Position numbers and translations under genes: made by a program. From contig MPNQ01000030.1 of NCBI GenBank assembly GCA_002239105.1, forward strand, positions 1-39,471: a DNA stretch of 39,471 bases, in the 5' to 3' direction. Below the pieces are notes generated by a model. It saw only the letters and a program-made list of their open reading frames with translations. It searched no databases and was not told the DNA's origin. The DNA comes from a marine group bacterium Sva0996 bin134 (lineage in GTDB: Bacteria > Actinomycetota > Acidimicrobiia > Acidimicrobiales > Bin134). Shown here piece by piece: positions 1-6,571 of the stretch. The first letter of the stretch is position 1. Each line of letters opens with the position of its first letter.

Positions 1-2416
1 GGGGGGTTGGATTGGGGGTTGGGCGGGTTGGCTGTTGGTGCAGCCTCCGGGGACGGTTTGGGTGTCGGTGTTGAAGAAGCAGCGGTAGGTGTTGAGGAGG
101 TTTTCCTGTTCGGCGATGAGCTGGTCGCGGGTTCGGATGTCGTCGGCGGTGGGCCCGGTTTCGCCGGTTTCGCCGTCCCCGGCACCAGCGCCGGACGGCG
201 GGGGTGCTGACGGCGGCGGCGCCGATGGCGGCGGTGGTGCTGTTGGGGGCGGCGATGATGGCGGGGGGGCTGATGGCGGGGGGGCTGGTGGGGGGGGGGG
301 GGGTTGGGGGGGGCGGGGTTGTGGGGGGGGGTGGTGGGGGGGGGGGTGGTGTGGGGGGGGGTGGGGTGCCGGTGGTGCCGGTGATGGTGATGGTGATTGA
401 GGGGGTGTTGCCGAGCGTGTATGAGGGCACTTCGTGTATTGACACTGTGAATGTCTCGTCGCAGCAGTCTTTGTCGCCTATGGTGCGGATTTGGGCGGTG
501 CCGGTGGTCTGGCCGGCCGGGATGGTGAAGGCGAGGTTGGGCTCGATGCGGTAGAAGGCGCGGTAGTCGTTTTGGTCCGCGGTGCCGGGCTCGACTCTCA
601 CCCATACCAGCGTGTCGGCGGGCACCGGCCTCGACGCGGTGGCGGTGACCGTGACGGGGTGGCCTGCCAGCACGCGCTCCTCCGATACCGACAGCGACAG
701 GGCGAAGGGCTCCACGATGGTGACCGTCACCTTGGACTGGGCGGCGGCCAGATAGCCCTCGGGCAGCTTGGAGGCGTCCAGCTCGACTGTGAACACCTCG
801 TCGTCGGAGTCGCCGTCGACGTTTGTGTCGATGAACACCTGGGTGCTGCGGTCGCCCCCGTCGGAATCGTAATAGTGCACCAGCAGCCGCTCGGAGTGGT
901 CGCGTTGCTCGGAGGTGACCCGTTTGGTTATCACCGGGAACGCCTTGGACTGCGCGTCGGGCGGCGCCTGCGACAACACCAGCAACAGCCTCGCCCGCTG
1001 CCCCTCGGCCACGAACACGCTCGCCGGCCCCAAAGACACCTCGATCGCCTCGCTGATCGTCACCGTCACAGACGCCGGGCCGCCCCGCGTCACCGTCGCG
1101 GGCAGCGAAGCGCCCAGCGCCACCGTGAACGTCTCCGCGTCGTCGTCGGCGTCTTTGACCGTGGCCACCGTCGCCGACCCCGACGACGCGCCCGCCGCAA
1201 CCGGAATAGAGCTCAAAGTGCCGTGATCGCCCGACTCCGACGTGCCCGCCGTCAGCACCACCGGGATCGCCAGAGCGTTCACCGTGGCATGCGACAGCAC
1301 CGCCGTCACGGTCACCGGGTCGCCCTCGCCCACCGGGTTCGGAGACGCCGACAACGACACCGACGGCTTGTCGTCATCGACAATCGTCACCGACACCGAC
1401 GACGGAGACCCGATCGAATACCCCGACGGCCCGAACGTTATCGCCACCGTGAACGACTCGTCGTCCTGGTCGGCGTCATGGTTAGTCGGAACATTGACTG
1501 TCAGGCTCGTCGCTCCCGCGACGGTGGTGACAAAGGCGTCGTCATCGTGATCGCCAGGCTCCGACGACACACTCGTCGCCGCGACCGTAACAAGCTCCGA
1601 CCCCGTGGTGAGAGCCGGCGAGAACGTGACCGTAAGCACCAGCGCCTGGCCCTCAACCACCGTCGCAGGCCCCGACAACGACACCGAAGCCGCACGCGGC
1701 GTCCCCGAACCGAACACCCAGCCGCTCAGCCCGCCGGAGCTCTTGGCCCGCACCCGCACCCGATACGGCGTGCCGTTCGACAAACTCGAGATCGCCTGCG
1801 ACGCCGCCGTGCCAGAACGCGTCACCGCCACCCAGCCCGCCGACGCCAAACCCGTAGTCACCGCCGCACCATCAGCCACCGAACCGCTCGCCGCCGAGGT
1901 GTAATGCACGTCATAGCCCGTCACCCCAGACGAAGTCGACGCCGTCCACGACAACGACAACGCCGCATTCCCAGCCGACACCGAAAGACCCGTCGGAGCG
2001 TTCAACGGCACACGAGGAGTGAACGTCACCCAATCCGAGGGGTCGCTAGCTTGATGAACATTCGTAGTGCCAGACAGACTCTGTGCAGTTACCCGAAGCC
2101 GATACGCCTGATCGTTAGTCAAACTACTCGCAACATAAGAGTTGGTAAAGGCAACCCTGTTGACCGTGGTGCCGCTGGGAGACGTACCAAACGTAACCAC
2201 ATACCTGTTGGCGTTAGCGACAGCATCCCAAGTCAATGACACCTGCCCGTTGCCCGGGGTTGCCTGCACGTTAGTCGGCGTCGCCAGCTTGTGGGTCGCC
2301 CAGACAGGCGCCGCGTCCAACACCAACAGCGATCCCACCAGCGCGAGAACAGAAAGCACCAGGCGAAACCGAACACGGCCCCGACCCGAAGAACCGGGCA
2401 ACAACAAGGCCGACAT
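1..2416 (-). CDS. Secreted multidomain surface protein (FnIII, Calx-beta-like, Pro-rich linker, Cys module), 3'-partial with frame slip
   Basis: Reading the minus strand from ATG at 2416 gives a basic N-terminus and hydrophobic core ending near LDAAPVWA (signal peptide, about residues 15-41). Two fibronectin type III-like domains follow (about 45-132 and 137-243). Then come four Calx-beta-like units (about 243-345, 346-450, 451-567, 568-685), each with the acidic signature DDESFTVA or a variant (DDAETFTVAL, DDEVFTVEL, CCDETFTVSI). Next is a Pro/Thr/Ser linker, and a 34-residue Cys module at 141-40. Frame is continuous from 2416 to about 302; below the 14-G run at 290-303 the sensible protein (PPPS-rich linker, then the Cys module) is in a frame shifted by one base. 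The gene leaves the window at the left edge in either frame. Such proteins are exported and usually mediate surface attachment or matrix interactions; the function here is inferred. No SD-like site other than a G-run precedes the ATG; GTG at 2419 is an alternative start. Confidence 0.8.
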   Translation of the reverse strand, partial: MSALLLPGSSGRGRVRFRLVLSVLALVGSLLVLDAAPVWATHKLATPTNVQATPGNGQVSLTWDAVANANRYVVTFGTSPSGTTVNRVAFTNSYVASSLTNDQAYRLRVTAQSLSGTTNVHQASDPSDWVTFTPRVPLNAPTGLSVSAGNAALSLSWTASTSSGVTGYDVHYTSAASGSVADGAAVTTGLASAGWVAVTRSGTAASQAISSLSNGTPYRVRVRAKSSGGLSGWVFGSGTPRAASVSLSGPATVVEGQALVLTVTFSPALTTGSELVTVAATSVSSEPGDHDDDAFVTTVAGATSLTVNVPTNHDADQDDESFTVAITFGPSGYSIGSPSSVSVTIVDDDKPSVSLSASPNPVGEGDPVTVTAVLSHATVNALAIPVVLTAGTSESGDHGTLSSIPVAAGASSGSATVATVKDADDDAETFTVALGASLPATVTRGGPASVTVTISEAIEVSLGPASVFVAEGQRARLLLVLSQAPPDAQSKAFPVITKRVTSEQRDHSERLLVHYYDSDGGDRSTQVFIDTNVDGDSDDEVFTVELDASKLPEGYLAAAQSKVTVTIVEPFALSLSVSEERVLAGHPVTVTATASRPVPADTLVWVRVEPGTADQNDYRAFYRIEPNLAFTIPAGQTTGTAQIRTIGDKDCCDETFTVSIHEVPSYTLGNTPSITITITGTTGTPPPPTPPPPPPPPPTTPPPPTPPPPTSPPAISPPAIIAAPNSTTAAIGAAAVSTPAVRRWCRGRRNRRNRAHRRRHPNPRPAHRRTGKPPQHLPLLLQHRHPNRPRRLHQQPTRPTPNPTP
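40..141 (-). repeat. 34-residue Cys module, copy A
   Basis: In the post-slip frame this encodes 34 residues from DIRTRDQL to VPGGC, containing LLNTYRC. It matches two copies in the CAP-domain protein at 25847-25948 (24 of 34 identical) and 26015-26116. Two Cys lie 13 residues apart in all copies. Function unknown; a small extracellular binding or disulphide-linked module is inferred. Confidence 0.7.
290..303. repeat. 14-nt poly-G tract in the coding linker (frame-slip point)
   Basis: Fourteen consecutive G on the plus strand, Pro codons on the coding minus strand. Above it the Pro/Thr linker reads cleanly in the frame set by the ATG at 2416. Below it the Pro/Ser/Ala linker and Cys module read cleanly in a different frame. 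A tract of 13 (or 16) G would join the two. Several shorter G runs (306-313, 323-331, 336-346, 353-361) lie alongside. This is either a hypermutable phase-variation tract or a homopolymer sequencing/assembly error. Confidence 0.75.
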
Positions 2417-2438
2417 CACACCGGCCCCCCGAAAGCAC

Positions 2439-2444
2439 TAGCTA
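2439..2444 (-). promoter_or_regulatory. Possible -10 element of the surface-protein gene
   Basis: TAGCTA in an A/T-rich patch, 22 nt upstream of the ATG at 2416. With normal spacing the -35 position would fall in the 21-nt homopolymer (2461-2481), so tract length could alter promoter geometry. The match to consensus is weak and this is inference only. Confidence 0.25.
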
Positions 2445-2460
2445 AAACACAGACACCGAA

Positions 2461-2481
2461 GGGGGGGGGGGGGGGGGGGGG
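2461..2481. repeat. 21-nt poly-G tract upstream of the surface-protein gene
   Basis: Twenty-one consecutive G on the plus strand (poly-C in the sense direction of the surface-protein gene), lying 45-65 nt upstream of its ATG. It is by far the longest homopolymer in the window. Tracts of this kind in promoters are known to change expression by slippage; two-colour Illumina chemistry can also create false poly-G. Confidence 0.85.
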
Positions 2482-2507
2482 CGCGACAGGCATTGAAATA
2501 AACTACC

Positions 2508-2666
2508 ATGCCAACAAAGAAGTTCAATTCCGCCTACACCAACACCAATACCAAGCTGCGGGCCAAACCAGCCAAAGAAGAACGGGCCGGCGCCGCCGGA
2601 AGAGTCGCCGTACTCGTCGCGCAGCACCAACATTCCAGGGAGGTGCGGGGTCCGGTGGCGACGTGA
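2508..2666 (+). CDS. Possible small basic protein, 52 aa, unknown
   Basis: ATG at 2508 opens 52 codons ending in TGA at 2664-2666. The N-terminus is basic and polar (MPTKKFNSAYTNTNTK) and the centre Ala/Lys/Glu-rich. There is no clear Shine-Dalgarno; a weak TAAACT lies just before the start. The stop codon falls inside the left 21-bp direct repeat. Composition is plausible for a protein and unlike the Arg/His-rich antisense frames elsewhere, but no family is recognised and it may be chance. Confidence 0.25.
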   Translation: MPTKKFNSAYTNTNTKLRAKPAKEERAGAAGRVAVLVAQHQHSREVRGPVAT

Positions 2667-2683
2667 GGCAGCCGCTGAGTGCC
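2663..2683 (+). repeat. 21-bp direct repeat, left copy
   Basis: Begins GTGAGGCAGCC and ends AGTGCC; identical over 21 bases to 4376-4396, with flanks that do not match. No inverted symmetry and no tRNA-like context seen. Confidence 0.85.
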
Positions 2684-2842
2684 TCAACCACGTCGTCCTC
2701 CGACAGCCCCGCGGGATCAACCAGGTTGCCGAACCGGCCCTATCACCCCAACAGCCTGCCAAACACCCGCAACCTGCACACTGCCATCAGCCCCCCTTCC
2801 ATGGAGACATGCTCCACATGGAGGAGCCATATCTAAGCGGAT

Positions 2843-4018
2843 TCAATCGAGAAGGAACCGCACCCGCACGAAACCGCCATCTCGGTCTTGCTCGATCTCA
2901 GGCGCCGTGCCGTTGAACTCAGACATCGCCTTGTGCATGATCGGCCATCCTCGGCCGCGCCTTTCCATGAAGCCCAGTGCAAGCATGCAGTTCGCCATGT
3001 ACTCGTTGCGAGACCGAGCGCGGCCCCCGGCACGCACGCTGTCAGCGGTCATGTGATTCGGCAGCGTGCCCGGACTCGTTACCTCAACGCGCCCGGCGAA
3101 GACCTCAAACAGGATCTTCGAGCCAGTGATCGCGTAATCGCGATGCACCACAGCGTTGACCAGAGCCTCCCGCAAAGCCTCCAATGGCAGCAAGCGCCGG
3201 TCGTGACGCCGAAGCCCGCGGTAGGCCTCGAACTTCCCCAAACCCGAAAACCATCCCACGGCGCGCTCAACCTGCTCGCTGAGGCAGCCTTTGGCCTCGG
3301 AAGTTTGCAAAACCGCATCGGCCCGCCCGTCGCCGTCGTAGGCAACGCACTCAATGTAGAAGCTCTGAGTCTGCGGATAGTCCTGCGGAGTCCTGCCGAA
3401 CGCGAGCACACCATATAGCGTCGGTTGCAGTTCCCCACCGATCTCGGCAATAGCGCCGCGGTTGCGGAAGTCGTCGTCGGCGTTGGGCTGCGGGTCGCTG
3501 GCAGTGTCGATGCCCAGTGAGGCCAAGTAAGACCGGAAGACCTGTATATCGAGATCTGATGCGGTCGCCGCACTGATGGTCCGCTCCTCCGTCAAGACGT
3601 AACCGAAAGTGTTATAGAGGTCTTGCAATTCGGTCGGCGACGGCTCGACGCTGCTGCGGCCGCGACGTACCCAAACGCGGCCGTCGTAGCGCATCGGCTC
3701 GAAGCCGCGTTGACCAGGCACCTCAACCCAATGCACCCAACCCTTCGGGTCCTTGTGCCGGCCCAAACGAGCACTGACGGGCGAACTGCACCCGGATTGC
3801 AGGAACGACGTCAGCCGATCCTGCACCTGGTCGCTATCTTCGTCAACGCCGATTATCTGCTGGCTATCGCTGATGCCCAGCACAACCAACCCACCATCAG
3901 TGTTGGCGAACGCACAAATCGTCCTACCGACCTTGTCGTGATCTCGAAAGTGCGGCTTGAACTCGGTGTGCTCGTCTTCCCCAGCGGCAATCCGGTTCAG
4001 GACTGCGGTCCACTCCAT
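2843..4018 (-). CDS. AlbA_2 / GHKL ATP-binding domain protein (Schlafen-like putative transcriptional regulator or defence protein)
   Basis: 391 aa from ATG 4018. The N-terminus has the AlbA_2 (Schlafen AlbA) signature: EHTEFKPHF (16-24), then FANTDGGLVVLGISD (37-51). The C-terminal half has a GHKL-ATPase-like region with EALREALVNAVVHRDY (280-295) and VEVTSPGTLP (311-320), the HATPase_c_4 pattern of this family. Members are variously annotated as ATP-dependent helicase-like or transcriptional regulators, and many sit in defence islands; the exact role is unknown. The frame is open 23 codons further upstream to 4087, but that part overlaps the preceding gene remnant and looks non-coding. GGAGG lies only one base before the 4018 ATG, so a slightly upstream GTA or CTG cannot be excluded. 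It follows the PHP remnant by 20 bp on the same strand and lies within the 21-bp repeats. Confidence 0.82.
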   Translation of the reverse strand: MEWTAVLNRIAAGEDEHTEFKPHFRDHDKVGRTICAFANTDGGLVVLGISDSQQIIGVDEDSDQVQDRLTSFLQSGCSSPVSARLGRHKDPKGWVHWVEVPGQRGFEPMRYDGRVWVRRGRSSVEPSPTELQDLYNTFGYVLTEERTISAATASDLDIQVFRSYLASLGIDTASDPQPNADDDFRNRGAIAEIGGELQPTLYGVLAFGRTPQDYPQTQSFYIECVAYDGDGRADAVLQTSEAKGCLSEQVERAVGWFSGLGKFEAYRGLRRHDRRLLPLEALREALVNAVVHRDYAITGSKILFEVFAGRVEVTSPGTLPNHMTADSVRAGGRARSRNEYMANCMLALGFMERRGRGWPIMHKAMSEFNGTAPEIEQDRDGGFVRVRFLLD

Positions 4019-4038
4019 GCCTCCACTCAGAACCCGTA

Positions 4039-4287
4039 CTAGAGCCAGCAGAGGCGGAACGCCTCGTTGTCGCCGTCCACAGTCCAAACATTCGCGTCAC
4101 GCACGTACGCATTTACATGGGCAGCGAGCTGCTCGGGGCCGCTGATTGGACCTTCAATGCAGGCAGGCACTTTGGCGCGCCCGCCTGGAGCATCGTCGAT
4201 GGTGTGGATGTGCAGGTCGGCCTTGAACCAGCGTGCCCCGGGAACGTCGCGGCGCCAATTGTCAGCCTGACGGCGCTCAAAACCCAT
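4039..4287 (-). pseudogene. Truncated PHP-domain (TrlF-like AAA ATPase) gene, N-terminal remnant
   Basis: 82 aa from ATG 4287, preceded by a good GGAGG (4295-4299) eight bases upstream. The protein begins MGFERRQADNWRRDV and continues GARWFKADLHIHT, which resembles the start of PHP-domain proteins, in particular the large TrlF-type AAA-like ATPases (GARW followed by DLHxH metal ligands). Those proteins run to several hundred residues or more; here the PHP domain stops after about 60 residues and a short unrelated tail follows to the stop at 4039. An internal deletion is the simplest explanation. The intact SD suggests the decay is recent. Family assignment rests on the N-terminal motif only. 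Confidence 0.6.
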
Positions 4288-4294
4288 GTTCACG

Positions 4295-4299
4295 CCTCC
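4295..4299 (-). promoter_or_regulatory. Shine-Dalgarno GGAGG for the PHP remnant
   Basis: GGAGG on the minus strand, 7 nt of spacer before ATG 4287. It decides the start at 4287 over the longer open frame that begins at 4404. Confidence 0.7.
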
Positions 4300-4375
4300 G
4301 AGCCACTTGTTTCTCGATTCCCATGGTACCGCGACTGGGGTCTGGCGACACCTACCGAAAATTGGCTCGCCACGG

Positions 4376-4396
4376 GTGAGGCAGCCGCTGAGTGCC
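4376..4396 (+). repeat. 21-bp direct repeat, right copy
   Basis: Identical over 21 bases to 2663-2683. It lies 11 nt upstream of the NTF2-like gene start, so its insertion history may have affected that gene's upstream region. Confidence 0.85.
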
Positions 4397-4407
4397 ATGA
4401 TCAAGCG

Positions 4408-4911
4408 ATGGACGATGTGACCCGCCTGTTGGCCTATGAGGAGATCCGCCAGTTGGCGGCCCGCTATGCCGTAGCGGTGGACCGCCGGGACATCAACGCC
4501 CTAGTCGAGTTGTTTATCGACGACGTTCGGGTGGGCCGGGACAGCTACGGCCGCGACGCTCTGCGGGCCAACTTCGAGGAGCAGCTGTCGGCTATCGGGC
4601 CGTCGATCTTGAACATCGGCACCCACCAGATCGACTTGATCGACGACGACCACGCCACCGGCCACGTCTATTGCAAATGCGAAGTCGCTGAAGGCGACCG
4701 GTGGATCCACCAGGCCATCCGCTACGACGACACCTACGAGCGCCGAGACGGCCGCTGGTACATCGTCCGCCGCCTCCACAAGCTGTTCTACGGCGCCGAG
4801 GTGGGGGTGAACCCGCTGGGCCTGCCGCCGGCCAACTGGCCCGAGAACCCCGACGGCCTCGGCACCCTCCCCTACGAAGACCCCACCTGGCAGGCCTTCA
4901 ACGACAGTTAG
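4408..4911 (+). CDS. NTF2-like / SnoaL-like family protein
   Basis: 167 aa starting MDDVTRLLAYEEIRQLAARYA, the usual opening of SnoaL-like (SnoaL_4) NTF2-fold proteins. The continuation DRRDINALVELFIDDVRV and the late GRWYIVRRLHKLFYG are typical cone-fold elements. Members include ring-hydroxylating dioxygenase beta-like proteins, dehydratases and isomerases acting on small hydrophobic ligands; the substrate is unknown. Start chosen at ATG 4408 because the 97 in-frame codons upstream read as antisense of the PHP remnant. The stop overlaps that of the convergent DUF35 gene by 4 nt. Confidence 0.8.
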   Translation: MDDVTRLLAYEEIRQLAARYAVAVDRRDINALVELFIDDVRVGRDSYGRDALRANFEEQLSAIGPSILNIGTHQIDLIDDDHATGHVYCKCEVAEGDRWIHQAIRYDDTYERRDGRWYIVRRLHKLFYGAEVGVNPLGLPPANWPENPDGLGTLPYEDPTWQAFNDS

Positions 4912-5321
4912 GTAGCAGGGCGAAAGCGCAGAAGAGTGGTCTCGTCCACGTCCTCGTAGGCGGCTTCCACGGCCATGCCCACCGCGATGTCGCCGACGTC
5001 GCAGTCCACCATGTTGCCCACCAGGCGGGGGCCCTCGTCGAGGTCCACGAGGGCGATAGCGAACGGGATACGGCTAGAAAGAGCGGGGTCGTGACCGGCT
5101 CGGTCCACCGTGAAGGAGTACACCGTGCCCCGGCCGCTCAGCTCCCCCCACTCCCAGTCGTCGCCCAGGCAGTGGGGACACCGGCCGCGGGGATAGAAGA
5201 AGTAGCCGTGGCGGGGGCAGCGCTGGAGCACCAGCCGCCGCTCTCGCAGGCCGTCAAAAAACGGCGCAGTAATCGGTGTGGGGGTGGGCAGGGGCCGGCC
5301 GTCGCTGGAGAAGTGAACCAT
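4908..5321 (-). CDS. DUF35 Zn-ribbon/OB-fold protein, partner of the thiolase-like protein
   Basis: 137 aa. N-terminal rubredoxin-like Zn-ribbon around 35-51 with ligands C35, H38, C48, C51, so CxxH replaces the first usual CxxC. A C-terminal OB-fold follows (GRGTVYSFTVDR to MAVEAAYED). Proteins of this family (DUF35/DUF35_N) bind thiolase-fold enzymes and contact their CoA substrate, as ChsH2 does with Ltp2 in steroid side-chain degradation. ATG 5321 overlaps the stop of the upstream thiolase-like gene as ATGA, indicating translational coupling and 1:1 synthesis. Confidence 0.88.
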   Translation of the reverse strand: MVHFSSDGRPLPTPTPITAPFFDGLRERRLVLQRCPRHGYFFYPRGRCPHCLGDDWEWGELSGRGTVYSFTVDRAGHDPALSSRIPFAIALVDLDEGPRLVGNMVDCDVGDIAVGMAVEAAYEDVDETTLLRFRPAT

Positions 5322-6520
5322 CAGGCCCCCTCCAAGATGAGTGCCACCTGCTCGGCCAGCATCCCGCCGGTGCCGTTGGCGTAGGCAATGTCGCAGTCGG
5401 GCACCTGGCGCTCACCGGCGCGGCCCTGCACTTGGCGCACGGCCTCGGTGATGTGGCTCATGCCTCCGCCCAGTCCGGCTTGGCCCATGCCCAGCTGACC
5501 GCCGTGGGTGTTGAGGGGCCAGTCGCCGTCGTAGCGCAGGCTGTGCTCATCGATGAATTGCCCGCCCTGGCCCTTGGGGCAGAACCCGGCGTCCTCGATG
5601 GTCAACAGCACGGTGATGGTGTAGCAGTCGTACATCGAGGCCATGTCCACCGCATCTCGTGACACCCCGGCCATGGCGAACGCTCGGTCGGCGGCCAGTC
5701 GGATAGGGGTGTCCACGATGTCGGGGGCATAGGTGATGCTCTTGTGGGTGAGGTGCTCGCCGTAGCCGCTCACATACACCGGGCGATGCGGGCACCGGGC
5801 GGCCCGCTCCGCGGTGGTAACCAGCACCGCCGAGCCGCCGTAGCAAGGCATGACAATCTCCAGCAGCTTCAGCGGGTCGGCCACGTAACGGGAGCTCATC
5901 ACGTCGTCGATGGTGATGGGCTTGCCGTAGAACACCGCCATCGGGTTGGCCTGGGCGTTGTAGCGGGAGTCCACCGCCACCTTGGCCAGGGTCTCCTCGC
6001 TGACGCCGTATTCGGCCATGTAGCGACTGGCGGCCATGGCGAAGCTGGGAGTGGCCGCCACCAGCCCGGCGGGGATCTCGAACTGCCCCTGAGGCGAGCC
6101 CCAGACTTCGCCCCCCATGTAGGCCCCCATCTTCATCTTCATCGGGCCGCCGTTGGCGCCCGGCTGGGGCGGGGCGGGAACCGACGGCGTGAATACCAGA
6201 ACCGTCTCGCAAATCCCCACCTCGATGGCGGCCGCCGCCCGCCACACCATGCCCGCCGGGGTGGCCCCTCCCAGGTCAACCACCTCGTTGAAATTGCTGC
6301 GTACCCCCAAGAACTCGGCCAGCGCCGAGGGGGCGAACAACGGCGACTCCCGCAGGCCGTTGATCACCAGCCCGTCCACCTCGCTCTTGTCCACCTCGGC
6401 ATCGGCCAACACCTCAGCCGCCAGCCGGGCACAAGCCTCCATGGTGAACATGGGCTCGTCCCACACCCGCTTCGGCGCCCACTCCGTGAGCCCCACAATC
6501 GCCGCCGCTCTCTTTCCCAT
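5321..6520 (-). CDS. Thiolase-fold protein, Ltp2-like aldolase candidate
   Basis: 399 aa from ATG 6520 (the frame is open to 6556, but AGGTGAGG just upstream of 6520 and the MGKRAAAIVGLTEW opening favour 6520). Overall thiolase/SCP2-thiolase fold, but the catalytic set is replaced. The nucleophilic Cys position is Gly85 (LGGATPAG), the HDCF His is Tyr297 (MYDCYT), the GHP motif near 345 is MGQ, and the C-terminal CxG is NGTGG. These changes match the Ltp2 branch, which together with a DUF35 partner acts as a retro-aldolase splitting CoA thioesters of steroid side chains rather than as a thiolase. The overlapping DUF35 gene supports this. Substrate not determinable. Confidence 0.82.
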   Translation of the reverse strand: MGKRAAAIVGLTEWAPKRVWDEPMFTMEACARLAAEVLADAEVDKSEVDGLVINGLRESPLFAPSALAEFLGVRSNFNEVVDLGGATPAGMVWRAAAAIEVGICETVLVFTPSVPAPPQPGANGGPMKMKMGAYMGGEVWGSPQGQFEIPAGLVAATPSFAMAASRYMAEYGVSEETLAKVAVDSRYNAQANPMAVFYGKPITIDDVMSSRYVADPLKLLEIVMPCYGGSAVLVTTAERAARCPHRPVYVSGYGEHLTHKSITYAPDIVDTPIRLAADRAFAMAGVSRDAVDMASMYDCYTITVLLTIEDAGFCPKGQGGQFIDEHSLRYDGDWPLNTHGGQLGMGQAGLGGGMSHITEAVRQVQGRAGERQVPDCDIAYANGTGGMLAEQVALILEGA

Positions 6521-6571
6521 GCGCCTCACCTTATGCGCGCCCCAAAAGCGCGCCACTGGTTAGACCCAGCG

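Larger units (their letters stand above)
2417..2842. other. Intergenic region, no confident gene
   Basis: This 426-bp stretch holds the upstream region of the surface protein (minus strand), a 21-G tract, a possible 52-codon small ORF, the left copy of the 21-bp direct repeat, and about 160 bp without recognisable coding. Around 2799-2830 there are short imperfect inverted repeats (TGGAG/CTCCA) downstream of the AlbA_2 gene, too weak to call a terminator. Confidence 0.6.
2663..4396. mobile_element. Repeat-bounded segment with AlbA_2 gene and TrlF-like remnant
   Basis: A perfect 21-bp direct repeat (2663-2683 and 4376-4396) encloses exactly the AlbA_2/ATP-binding gene and a truncated PHP-domain gene. 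The segment looks less extreme in G/C at third codon positions than the catabolic genes to its right. No integrase or transposase is present inside, so it would be a passenger or decayed element, an excision scar of something larger, or a product of recombination between short repeats. Removing one repeat plus the insert (1,713 bp) would join the surface-protein upstream region directly to the NTF2-like gene. Confidence 0.5.

Noticed and set aside
491..2239. Long open frame on the plus strand, 582 codons
   Set aside because: Extremely Arg/His/Gln-rich with no domain; it is the antisense of the FnIII/Calx-beta surface protein, which reads sensibly on the minus strand.
2799..2830. Possible intrinsic terminator downstream of the AlbA_2 gene
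   Set aside because: Stems are only about 5 bp, imperfect, and not followed by a U-tract.
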